64,000 nt of DNA from Candidatus Pelagibacter giovannonii (GCF_012276695.1 NZ_CP038852.1:682001-746000); one strand, 5' to 3'; numbered from the stretch's first letter, positions 1 through 7,056 are shown. Made by a program: numbers and translations. The notes: generated by a model not told the origin, from the letters alone.

Positions 1-719
1 GTTTTTTTGAAACTATCTAAGGCAACACTTCTTATTAATTTTGGTAAATAAATTTTAAAAACTTCATTAGAAAAAAATATATCTAAAGAAACCAAACAAT
101 TACCAGTTGCTATTGCAACACCTATATCATTTGGACCAGGATTAAATGAACTAACAATTTCTTCAACATTATTTCTTCTCTTATTATAGATGTCTTCAAC
201 TGAACCTGTGAATGACCTCGAACCAAATTCTTTTAATTTATCTGATATATCATCCCATATTTTAAATTGATCTGTATCACACTTCTTATAAATATCTTCA
301 GAATTATTAATTCTACCTTTAGAAAAATATAAAGAATCTGAAAGATTAAGTGCATTTGCTACTGCTGGACTCCACCTATTTTTTTCACAACAACTAACTT
401 TTAATGTTACATTTGAAAATTCTGGAATTAATGTAGTAGAATTTACAACCCTGTTTTGTCTAATTCCATTTCCAATAATTTGTTCAGAATCTAATATCAG
501 TAATTTTTGATCAGATATATTTGTAACTTTAAGATATCTAACAATTCCCTTATCATTCACTTCTTCAACTTTTACTAAATTTTTAGAAAATGCTTCTGGG
601 AAAGTAATAAAATTACTTTTTATTTTTTCTTTAGAACTTAGATAAAATAGAACAATATTATTTTTTTGCTTAGGCTCTGAAATACCAAAGTTAAAATTAA
701 ATCTTTTATTTATAATCAT
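1..719 (-). CDS. ARPP-1 domain protein (partial, C-terminus off the left edge)
   Basis: This is an open reading frame of about 239 codons reading off the left edge with no stop. The start ATG (717-719) overlaps the stop of the upstream ATPase gene in an ATGA arrangement, so the two are probably translationally coupled. The segment around residues 60-105 carries the signature I associate with the ARPP-1 family: LLILDSEQIIGNG, then RQNRVVNSTTLIP, then VSCCEKNRW. The family name refers to association with ADP-ribosylglycohydrolases and rhodanese-phosphatases in predicted conflict or signalling neighbourhoods; its biochemical role is unknown to me. No signal peptide or membrane segment is visible. 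The family call rests on a remembered motif and the protein is incomplete, so any partner domain further downstream is unseen. Confidence 0.72.
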   Translation of the reverse strand, partial: MIINKRFNFNFGISEPKQKNNIVLFYLSSKEKIKSNFITFPEAFSKNLVKVEEVNDKGIVRYLKVTNISDQKLLILDSEQIIGNGIRQNRVVNSTTLIPEFSNVTLKVSCCEKNRWSPAVANALNLSDSLYFSKGRINNSEDIYKKCDTDQFKIWDDISDKLKEFGSRSFTGSVEDIYNKRRNNVEEIVSSFNPGPNDIGVAIATGNCLVSLDIFFSNEVFKIYLPKLIRSVALDSFKK

Positions 720-2308
720 ACTTTGTACCTCGACCATTCTTTGCTGTATTTAGAAATAACATTATTTTTTTCTATACTATTTTGAAGAAGAACAGTTAGC
801 ATATCACTGAACTCTCTTTCGCCATCACCACTTCCATGTGAATGACTTAACTCATGTAAAAATGTAGAAAAAATTTTACCAAAACTAGATTTAAACAAAT
901 CTTTATGAAGATAAACAGTTTTAGAATTATACTCGTTATTATTTTTTAATTCCCCAAGAAGTTCCTTGCAGAAAATCTTACGAAACTTTACGTCATAAAG
1001 ATTATTATCTTCATCATCTCTGTTAAATAAATTAGCAAAACCAGGATTAATTCCTTTTGATGCTTTAAACAAAAAATCTATAGCTCTATTTTCTTGAGTG
1101 GTTAGATCTGCAGTTTTTTTGTTCTTTATTCTTTTTTCTGTATTTTCTTTGTTCCTAATAAAAGCGTCTAGTGAACTTTCAACACCAAAAGAGGCAAAAT
1201 AACTAGGTAACATTGTCTTTTTTTCCTTTAGCTGCTTGTCTCTTCTTAAAACATACCCTTGAGTTTTTGTGCTATAGAAATCAGCCCAAGAAATAGGTAA
1301 AGAATACCTAAATTTACTTTCTGAAATATACTCTTTTCCAAATAATTTCTTTAACTTAGGGTCCTCTTTTAACTTTGTGTAGCTATGATTAGCTATTGAA
1401 GCTAGGAGTGGAGCACCTTTTCTCCAGATAGGTTTTGAAGATCTAAGAATATGATAAATTGCATCATTTCCATTAAAATTATATCCAAATCCACTTCGGC
1501 AAAAAATATTATAAAAAGTACTTTGAAGTTTTTGAGAAAATGCATTTCTATCTCTATCTTGTTTAGTAAATTTATCTAAAGCTGCATATGGTTTTTTTAT
1601 ATTAATAATTATTGGAATATCTTTAATTGTAATTCTTTTTAAACCACAATAAAAACCAGCTCCATCTTTAGTGTTAGATTTATATGCTTCAATTTCATTA
1701 TATTCATGAAGTAACTCACCTATCATTTCATTTTTTGGGTGAAAGAAATTCAACATAGTTTTGTCAAAAGCTTCTTTTAACTCTTTTGAAATAGTATTAA
1801 TTATAAAAAAACTACCTCCTTGATCATTAACCTTAAAGAAGTGATAAACTAATGGTCTTAATCCAGTTTCTTCATCTTCTTCACCAACACTAACAACTAA
1901 AGCATCAGATCCACTAATATTGATAGGATCAAATACTGACATCCTGGCTAAACTAACTACACACATTTTATAACCCTCACCATGCATGCCTATCATTCCT
2001 TCAGAATCAGATTTTGTGCTTCCTAAAAAAAATAGTTTTCTTAGTGAAAATTTTGTATTCATTGAACCAACTATGACTTGATCATGTTTTGTTGATATTT
2101 TTACATTATCAATTGGTAATTTTGACTCTATACATCCATCAAAAAAATTAGCTCCAATATCTCTAGCAATAAGTTCTGGTCCCCAGGCTTGAGCTGACCA
2201 ATTTGTGGTAATATTAGATACTTTACTTTCTACATGTTCAGCTTTTGTCACATTTGGTAAATCTAAAAGTAAATTTTTACATTTTTCGATTACTTTATTA
2301 TTAGTCAT
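716..2308 (-). CDS. GHKL-type ATPase fused to a C-terminal zincin-like metalloprotease motif
   Basis: This 530-residue protein has an N-terminal fold like GHKL ATPases. An N-box-like stretch (RDIGANFFDG, about residue 50) aligns with the usual ELxDNxxDA, and a G2-box-like segment (IGMHGEGYKM, about residue 106-115) matches IGxFGEGxK. The DxGxG motif expected between them is replaced by GSMNTKF, so nucleotide binding may be altered or lost. Near the C-terminus, residues 485-495 read HELSHSHGSGD, a good match to the metzincin pattern HExxHxxGxx(H/D), suggesting a zinc peptidase. It starts 8 bases inside the end of a ribbon-helix-helix-like gene and its stop overlaps the ARPP-1 start, so the three form one operon. 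I know no named family with this combination; what is seen are the two motifs, and the function in stress or conflict is inference. Confidence 0.75.
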   Translation of the reverse strand: MTNNKVIEKCKNLLLDLPNVTKAEHVESKVSNITTNWSAQAWGPELIARDIGANFFDGCIESKLPIDNVKISTKHDQVIVGSMNTKFSLRKLFFLGSTKSDSEGMIGMHGEGYKMCVVSLARMSVFDPINISGSDALVVSVGEEDEETGLRPLVYHFFKVNDQGGSFFIINTISKELKEAFDKTMLNFFHPKNEMIGELLHEYNEIEAYKSNTKDGAGFYCGLKRITIKDIPIIINIKKPYAALDKFTKQDRDRNAFSQKLQSTFYNIFCRSGFGYNFNGNDAIYHILRSSKPIWRKGAPLLASIANHSYTKLKEDPKLKKLFGKEYISESKFRYSLPISWADFYSTKTQGYVLRRDKQLKEKKTMLPSYFASFGVESSLDAFIRNKENTEKRIKNKKTADLTTQENRAIDFLFKASKGINPGFANLFNRDDEDNNLYDVKFRKIFCKELLGELKNNNEYNSKTVYLHKDLFKSSFGKIFSTFLHELSHSHGSGDGEREFSDMLTVLLQNSIEKNNVISKYSKEWSRYKV

Positions 2309-2486
2309 TTTTTTTTACTCCTTGTTGTTGGTTAGTTACTGCTTCGTCTCTTTCAAGAACAATCATTTCTACAGTTTTAGAAATTGAAAGAGTTGCTGGT
2401 TTAATAAGTTCTCTACTTAGTTTTAATAGTGCCTCATGAGTAGAGTGAGATAAACTTACGTTTCTATATTTTGCTTTATCAGTCAT
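2301..2486 (-). CDS. Small ribbon-helix-helix-like protein, possible autoregulator
   Basis: This 61-residue protein has a short beta-like segment (YRNVSLSHSTHEALLKL) followed by two predicted helices, the layout of MetJ/Arc/CopG repressors and many antitoxins. An AAGGA ribosome-binding site lies about 8 bases before the ATG. Its first codon overlaps the stop of the small gene upstream (ATGA) and its own end overlaps the start of the GHKL-zincin gene by 8 bases. A near-perfect 28-base inverted repeat begins 23 bases upstream of its start codon, which would suit an operator for an RHH dimer or tetramer. The fold is guessed from pattern, not from a diagnostic motif. Confidence 0.6.
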   Translation of the reverse strand: MTDKAKYRNVSLSHSTHEALLKLSRELIKPATLSISKTVEMIVLERDEAVTNQQQGVKKND

Positions 2487-2674
2487 TTAAATTGTCCTTT
2501 ATTTTTGGTATCAAATTTGAATCTTGGTCTGGGGCATAACAGAAAGAAAGGAATGAGAACTGCCCCAGGCCAAGATTCAAATTTGATATTTTTTTTGTTG
2601 TTCATATAAGCAAGATTAGTCATCCAGCTCTTTACTAGTAGGGAAATAGAGGAGTATGTTTTAGACAAAATCAT
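2483..2674 (-). CDS. Small protein of unknown function interrupted by a palindrome
   Basis: This is a 63-codon frame starting at an ATG preceded by AAAGGAG at good spacing, one of the best ribosome-binding sites in the region. That is why I favour this start over the in-frame ATG ten codons earlier. Its stop overlaps the next start in ATGA. Residues 1-25 are ordinary (MILSKTYSSIS...), while residues about 30-56 are encoded by the two arms and loop of a 28-base inverted repeat. This gives an unusual proline- and aromatic-rich tail. It may be a leader ORF coupling translation into the operon, or a gene into which a palindromic element has inserted in frame. No family is recognised. Confidence 0.4.
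   Translation of the reverse strand: MILSKTYSSISLLVKSWMTNLAYMNNKKNIKFESWPGAVLIPFFLLCPRPRFKFDTKNKGQFK
2509..2588. repeat. Near-perfect 28-base inverted repeat with 24-base loop
   Basis: Left arm 2509-2536 and right arm 2561-2588 are reverse complements at 27 of 28 positions; the single mismatch would be a G-U pair in plus-strand RNA. On the plus strand the right arm is followed by eight T residues (2589-2596), so as RNA it would resemble a very strong intrinsic terminator or a small structured RNA. No plus-strand gene lies upstream. On the minus strand it sits in the leader of the RHH/GHKL-zincin/ARPP-1 operon. The centre is GC-rich against an AT-rich background. Possible roles are operator, attenuator, small RNA terminator or a mobile palindromic element. 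Confidence 0.85.
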
Positions 2675-2754
2675 ACAATCTCCTTTAAAAAACAAAACAC
2701 ACATAGAAGAGTAAAAAGGCCCATATAATAAGGAATTTTTGGAGTTTTCATTTA

Positions 2755-2982
2755 CTAATGCTCCAAATAACTTTGAAAATTATTAAAGGTTTCGTACTTA
2801 CGTTTAAACTCTATGTAGCCTCTGCCCTCACAATAATTACAAATATCTTTATTTATAAAATTGTAACCCCAATTCCAAATTTGGAAGATTATTTGTTTCT
2901 TATTAAAAAAGCCTGTGCATGAACAGTGATAACACAAGTAACGTCTTATTCTGATTTTATTTTTTTTCTCTTTCATAAACAT
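2755..2982 (-). CDS. Small zinc-ribbon protein
   Basis: This basic 75-residue protein has two cysteine pairs: CYHC followed by SCTGF near residue 17-24, and CNYCEGRGYIEF near residue 48-59. The second pair has the CxxCxGxG form seen in DnaJ zinc fingers. The two pairs could together bind one zinc ion in a ribbon. It is separated by about 80 bases from the small gene downstream. No other domain is visible and the partner is unknown; nucleic-acid binding is a reasonable guess from the basic composition only. Confidence 0.55.
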   Translation of the reverse strand: MFMKEKKNKIRIRRYLCYHCSCTGFFNKKQIIFQIWNWGYNFINKDICNYCEGRGYIEFKRKYETFNNFQSYLEH

Positions 2983-3059
2983 CCATTTTCTGGCTAACCT
3001 TGTTTATGATGTACGAGAATTACTTTAATTAAGAACTGACTTAATAATTCGGTATACAT

Positions 3060-3086
3060 AAAAAGGTTAACTTTTTATTAAGTTAA
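3060..3086 (-). terminator. Possible intrinsic terminator
   Basis: Read on the minus strand, TTAACTT and AAGTTAA (7-base arms, 6-base loop) are followed by CC and five T residues. It lies 79 bases beyond the stop of the 160-residue CII-like gene. The stem is AT-rich and weak. Confidence 0.35.
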
Positions 3087-3164
3087 AGTAACCATATATT
3101 ATCCAAATTTAGAAGTCAATATAAAATTAAATAAATTTAATCCAATTTTTTATAGGATAAATAA

Positions 3165-3647
3165 TTAACTACTTTTATCTATAGAGAGTTTTATTTTTAA
3201 AATTTTATCTTCAATTTTTTTAATAGAATCAAATATCTTTTTCTTTTCTATTTGTGTCATTTTTTCTCCTCCTGGGCCTAAAGGATCTGTTGCATCAATT
3301 ATAAATTTATTTAAGTCACCCTCTAAGATACTAAATTTTACAAGCATTCTACTGACATCGTTTAACTCATCTGAGTTAAGTTCAGATTTTTGCTGATCTA
3401 GAATATACTGATGTGATGTCAACAGTGGTGGTGCAAATCCTTTTTTAACACATGCTTTATCTAATGCAATTGAATCAACATGATCAATGTTTCGTTTTAT
3501 GCCATCAGAATCTGGATCTGGATCACTACATTTTCTAATGTACGAACTACCTTTATTTATAGCTTTTTTAATTTCTTCCTCGGTTAGTATTCGGGTAATT
3601 TCTTCTAATCCCTTTTCAAGTGATGCTAATTTCCTAATTTTTACCAT
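3165..3647 (-). CDS. Hypothetical protein with weak similarity to phage CII-type regulators
   Basis: This is a 160-residue soluble protein preceded by a GAAGGA ribosome-binding site. Residues about 30-85 (a serine-tyrosine-IRKCSDPDPDSD segment, then IDHVDSIALDKAC, then PPLLTSHQYIL) resemble the layout of the phage regulatory CII family, where a helix-turn-helix of the type FRKWSDP...ALALDRAC is followed by helices. The C-terminal third is lysine-rich and predicted helical. The match is by eye and could be chance. If true, it would be a transcription regulator of phage or plasmid origin. It lies between small accessory genes of the same strand. Confidence 0.5.
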   Translation of the reverse strand: MVKIRKLASLEKGLEEITRILTEEEIKKAINKGSSYIRKCSDPDPDSDGIKRNIDHVDSIALDKACVKKGFAPPLLTSHQYILDQQKSELNSDELNDVSRMLVKFSILEGDLNKFIIDATDPLGPGGEKMTQIEKKKIFDSIKKIEDKILKIKLSIDKSS

Positions 3648-3684
3648 GTATCCTTCAATATCCTACGGTAATATAATATTACCT

Positions 3685-4539
3685 TTATAACAATCCATTA
3701 TTAGTGGCTTTAGAGCAGTTGTTTTTACCCATCGGATTATTTAATACTTTATTTTTGATAGCTTCAGGAGCTACATAACCTGAGTTACTTCGATCATAAT
3801 AAAAATTTTGATCTTTATAAATTGTAAAGTAATGACTGGGCCATTTATTATTATTTACAGGCATTGTAGACATAATTTTTACATCATCATTATCTTCAAT
3901 AATAACAAGTTCTTGAGCTAGCAAGGTTTTATTGTTTTTAAATTCTTTATGATTAGCTAAAAAAGCTCTCTTTGGTTCTTTTTCCATAAATAATGAAAAA
4001 TAAAAAACTTGATCAATATTGCTACAAACTAACAACATCTTTTCTTCATATGCAGGTTTATTAAAATAATCAGAACTTCTATAAATTTTACCGATCCAAT
4101 TTGCTATTATATATGTCTTAAAAATACTATTTTCTGAAGAAGAGTTGTCATCAAAGATATCTAGCAAATTATCTTCTAAAAAATCTTGTGGTTTTAGTCT
4201 TGAATTTTTGCTTTTCAGTCTTTTTATATAGGCTGTTCTGTTAGAATCTTTTAAACTTCGAAATTCTGATAAATGAGATTCTATACCTATTTTTTCTAAA
4301 ACTAGAGATTCTTGTGCTGGACCAGCTGCACCTTCATTAATAGATTTTTTTTTAATCCCTGAGAAAGCTTCTTCTTTAATTTTTCCAGAGTTTTTTATTA
4401 CATCATCTGCAGGTCCCTTAAAAATTTTAAACAACTGCTTAAAGGGCCTAAAGACACTGCCTGAAATTGCATGTGCGAATTCAATAAAGTGAATGTTTAT
4501 TAATAAACTTAGAATAACAATTGAAATAACTCTTTTCAT
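3685..4539 (-). CDS. Exported protein of unknown function
   Basis: This 284-residue protein has a clear N-terminal signal peptide (MKRVISIVILSLLINIHFIEFAHA, cleavage expected near residue 24). The mature part is lysine- and asparagine-rich with no motif I recognise. Near the C-terminus, NGLL and NNPMGKNNCS give one cysteine, and an additional cysteine occurs at LLVCSN, so one disulphide is possible. It is divergent from the BRCT pair on the other strand, with about 160 bases between the starts. Confidence 0.6.
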   Translation of the reverse strand: MKRVISIVILSLLINIHFIEFAHAISGSVFRPFKQLFKIFKGPADDVIKNSGKIKEEAFSGIKKKSINEGAAGPAQESLVLEKIGIESHLSEFRSLKDSNRTAYIKRLKSKNSRLKPQDFLEDNLLDIFDDNSSSENSIFKTYIIANWIGKIYRSSDYFNKPAYEEKMLLVCSNIDQVFYFSLFMEKEPKRAFLANHKEFKNNKTLLAQELVIIEDNDDVKIMSTMPVNNNKWPSHYFTIYKDQNFYYDRSNSGYVAPEAIKNKVLNNPMGKNNCSKATNNGLL

Positions 4540-4614
4540 TTTAATATCTAAAAAACTATTAACTTTTAGACAAATCTAAATAAGGCTTGTTTTTCAAGCT
4601 TAATTTTATTTGTG

Positions 4615-4638
4615 TCCAATATCCTAGATTCTATTGGA
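4615..4638. promoter_or_regulatory. Dyad in a divergent promoter region, possible operator
   Basis: TCCAATA (4615-4621) and TATTGGA (4632-4638) form a 7-10-7 inverted repeat in the intergenic space between the exported-protein gene and the BRCT pair, where promoters for both must lie. No regulator is linked to it by evidence. Confidence 0.25.
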
Positions 4639-4701
4639 CTCTAATGAAAGCGAAAAGGGTGATTTACTGACTTCATGATTAACAACAAAAAGGAGAAAAA
4701 C

Positions 4702-4965
4702 ATGACTAAGAAAACACCTATGACTACATTTTGTATTACAGGAGCATTAGAGAAATTTAAAAGAATTGATGCAATTGTAGAAATCCATAACAAAACAAAT
4801 GCTAGATTTGTTAGTGGAGTAAGCAGCCAAACTGATTACTTAATAAGTTCTAGAAAAGATACTACTAAAGCTAAAAGAGCTAAATCTTTTGGAACACAAG
4901 TTATTGATGAAACAGAAATGATGGCATTTATTAAAGCTGGAGTTTTCCCAGTAAAAAGAGTTTAA
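4702..4965 (+). CDS. Stand-alone BRCT-domain mini-protein 1
   Basis: This is 87 residues and essentially one BRCT domain. It has the opening strand TTFCITGALEKF, the central ARFVSGVSSQTDYLISS that matches the conserved VTxxVTHLI-like core of NAD-dependent ligase and RFC-type BRCTs, then KAKRAKSFGTQVIDETEMMAFI matching the K-A-x-x-x-G-h-x-I-h-x-E-x-x-F tail. BRCT folds bind DNA ends, phosphopeptides or other BRCTs. The ATG at 4702 has AGGAG seven bases upstream, so it is preferred to an upstream ATG at 4675. It is followed 26 bases later by a paralogous gene, forming a tandem pair. Confidence 0.82.
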   Translation: MTKKTPMTTFCITGALEKFKRIDAIVEIHNKTNARFVSGVSSQTDYLISSRKDTTKAKRAKSFGTQVIDETEMMAFIKAGVFPVKRV

Positions 4966-4991
4966 TTAATAATATTTGAAAGGAGGATAAA

Positions 4992-5258
4992 ATGAAGACA
5001 TTTTGTATAACTGGAAAATTAAAAGATAAAAATGGAAATTTCTTAGAAAGAGATGAGGCCATTAATTTAATAGAAAATAACTGTCCAGATATGAAATTTG
5101 TTAGTGGTGTGAGTGGAACTACTAGTTATCTAATTGTTGCACAAATACCAAACCCTGACAAAAAAACAGTAAAAATAATTAATGCTGAAAAATTAGGAGC
5201 TAAAGTGGTTTCTAATAAGCAGATGTTAGATTTTATTAAAAAAAGAAAATTTAATTAA
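4992..5258 (+). CDS. Stand-alone BRCT-domain mini-protein 2
   Basis: This 88-residue paralogue of the preceding gene starts MKTFCITGKLKDKNG and shares the core KFVSGVSGTTSYLIVA and the tail NAEKLGAKVVSNKQMLDFI. It is preceded by AAGGAGG, a near-ideal ribosome-binding site. It has a longer first loop (about residues 10-30) than its neighbour, so the two have diverged. They could form a heterodimer that mimics a tandem BRCT phosphopeptide reader; that is inference. Its stop codon abuts the stop of the convergent exonuclease gene with no base between. Confidence 0.82.
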   Translation: MKTFCITGKLKDKNGNFLERDEAINLIENNCPDMKFVSGVSGTTSYLIVAQIPNPDKKTVKIINAEKLGAKVVSNKQMLDFIKKRKFN

Positions 5259-5963
5259 TTATTTATTAATTAAAGAATAATAAAGTTCTACACGTTCAAG
5301 AAACTTTTGTTGATATTCTTTAAGTTTTTCATGATTAATTCTAAAAATTTGAAAAACTAAATCTTTAGTTGCCAAAAGAATAACTCCTTGGGTTATTGTA
5401 GAACCATAAACTTTATCGTGACCCCATGAATATGCTCCAAGCTGAGTAAAATATTCGTGGAGAGACGAATAAGATTCCTTCATAATAGAATTCTTTTGTT
5501 TAAAATCACAAATTGATAATTGAGATTCAAATGTTGCTACTAAATCTGCAGTACCAGCAAATCCTTGAGAGCCTGGTGCATAAATTGTACATTCAACGCC
5601 ATGGATTTCATCTAACTTTCCATTAATTCCTTCAGCAATAATTAGATCTGCCATTTTTTTTGCTAGATTATTTTCTTCTTCAAATTCTAATAGTTCTAAA
5701 TTTTCTCTACCTCTTAAATAAGATTCTAATATGTTGTGCATTTTTGTACCATTTGCACTAGCTTCATTTTTTATCCTTTCACTCTCTTTTTCACCCATAC
5801 GTAATTTCCATGCTGCAAGAGCTGCTTTGTCTTCTTCAGGTTTGGTCCGGGAAAGTATGGCAGTCACTGATGGCAATTGTTGTTGCTCAATAGAATAATG
5901 ACGAGATCCATTAATTACACTTCTGCTTGATGTTGGATAATTAAATTTTCTATTCCATTTCAT
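5259..5963 (-). CDS. MGME1/RecB-like PD-(D/E)XK exonuclease, phage type
   Basis: This 234-residue protein is a single nuclease domain with all expected positions. LPSVTAILS (residue 30-38) and GTKMH (His76) fit the family's N-terminal helical motif. GVEC (Glu124), GTAD (Asp140) and DFK (Asp153, Lys155) form the active site, and TQLGAY (Gln174) forms the final helix motif. This arrangement is typical of MGME1/Cas4-like single-strand exonucleases found in marine T4-like and T7-like phages, which process DNA ends during recombination or replication. No helicase domain is present. Being next to BRCT proteins suggests a DNA-end-related role, which is inferred from context only. All catalytic residues are intact. 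Confidence 0.8.
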   Translation of the reverse strand: MKWNRKFNYPTSSRSVINGSRHYSIEQQQLPSVTAILSRTKPEEDKAALAAWKLRMGEKESERIKNEASANGTKMHNILESYLRGRENLELLEFEEENNLAKKMADLIIAEGINGKLDEIHGVECTIYAPGSQGFAGTADLVATFESQLSICDFKQKNSIMKESYSSLHEYFTQLGAYSWGHDKVYGSTITQGVILLATKDLVFQIFRINHEKLKEYQQKFLERVELYYSLINK

Positions 5964-6043
5964 AACTTTTAAATATTTATATTATTTGTGTCGATGGTGC
6001 GATTGCTAATTTACTGAACTACAGGGCCAATTTTTTTATATAT

Positions 6044-6658
6044 TCATTTTGATGCAGCTTTTTTAATTTTTTTTACTACCATTAAATAATTATCTTTAAG
6101 TACTATGTGATCTTTAAGATGTTTTGAAAATTCTTTGTATAAACTCTCATAATACCAGGCAACTTGTTTGGGGGTTGCTGTAAACCTCTTCCATATCTTC
6201 TTACCTACTCTTTTATGATCATTCACAATGCATGTACCATTATGCAGTTTATCACAAAGAGAAACAAACATGGACGATTGACCTTTCTTTTTGATATCTG
6301 AAATATATTTTTTCTTTCTAGCAAGCCAAGGTGGTTTAGGAACAATAATATAGTTATATAATTTATGGTCCCCTTGTAAAGTGTCACTACACTCATTAAC
6401 TATCTTGGCAACTTTACTTCCAAATAGTTTTCTAATTTTTATTAAAGTTTTTAGTCCACCCTGATCCTCAACAGCATCATGCAATAAACCTCCAATAGCC
6501 TCATCAGTAGTACCACCATCTTCAATAATATTATTACTTACGGATACTAAATGTGTGAAATAAGGAATACCTGTTCCTTTACGACTTTGTTTAAAGTGTA
6601 TTTTGTATGCAAAATCTAGGGCTTTTTTATATTTTTTTTTATCTATATTTTTATTCAT
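6044..6658 (-). CDS. HD-domain small alarmone hydrolase-like protein (MESH1/SpoT-type)
   Basis: This 204-residue protein is built only from an HD hydrolase domain like that of SpoT/RelA. THLVSVS gives His36, GGLLHDAVEDQGG gives His60-Asp61 and Glu64-Asp65, SDTL marks residues 91-94, RKKKYI marks 114-119 and SLCDKLHN contains Asp136 and Asn140. These match the metal-binding and (p)ppGpp-hydrolysing residues of MESH1-like small alarmone hydrolases. The synthetase, TGS and ACT domains are absent, so it would only degrade. Substrate is not proven; ADP-ribose-like or other pyrophosphorylated nucleotides are alternatives. It lies alone between the exonuclease and a set of small exported proteins, in the accessory region. 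Confidence 0.78.
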   Translation of the reverse strand: MNKNIDKKKYKKALDFAYKIHFKQSRKGTGIPYFTHLVSVSNNIIEDGGTTDEAIGGLLHDAVEDQGGLKTLIKIRKLFGSKVAKIVNECSDTLQGDHKLYNYIIVPKPPWLARKKKYISDIKKKGQSSMFVSLCDKLHNGTCIVNDHKRVGKKIWKRFTATPKQVAWYYESLYKEFSKHLKDHIVLKDNYLMVVKKIKKAASK

Positions 6659-6675
6659 TCACTAATAAAAATTTA

Positions 6676-7053
6676 CTATTTTATGTAACCCATTTCAACA
6701 TCACATTTATAATGTTCTAAAAACTTATTATTTTTATAATCGTATTTTGACATAGTCATGCTGGGTTCTGTATCTCCATCAAACACAATCATTTGAAATC
6801 CTAATTCATAATCTACAAACTTTGCTGTTACTTGGTTTTCACCAATGTCTAGTTTATTAGCTTCAATCATTACAAATTCACCCTTCTCTTTATCAAAATA
6901 TTCAAGCCCGACTGCTTGCATTGTGAATTTTAAAGGATCGTGTTTTCTACCAATGACTACATATTTCATATTAAGACATGAAATTTTTAAACCTTGATCA
7001 GCTTTAGAGGTTGTTGGTAACAATAATAAGATAAGTAAAATAATTCTCAACAT
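6676..7053 (-). CDS. Small exported protein, unknown function
   Basis: This is 125 residues with a short, strongly hydrophobic signal peptide (MLRIILLILLLLPTTSKA). The mature chain of about 105 residues has alternating strand-like segments and two cysteines (ISCLNM, YKCDVEMG), compatible with a small periplasmic beta-rich domain. It begins three bases after the stop of another exported-protein gene, so the two are co-transcribed. No family is recognised. Confidence 0.55.
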   Translation of the reverse strand: MLRIILLILLLLPTTSKADQGLKISCLNMKYVVIGRKHDPLKFTMQAVGLEYFDKEKGEFVMIEANKLDIGENQVTAKFVDYELGFQMIVFDGDTEPSMTMSKYDYKNNKFLEHYKCDVEMGYIK

Positions 7054-7056
7054 TAT

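Noticed and set aside
716-2308. rIIA-like phage protein
   Set aside because: T4 rIIA also has a GHKL domain but with intact DxGxG motif and no HExxH site; the arrangement does not fit.
2205-2387. Plus-strand frame rich in leucine and phenylalanine across the RHH-like gene
   Set aside because: Antisense to two coupled genes with good starts; hydrophobic content is what reverse-strand reading of AT-rich, lysine-rich genes gives.
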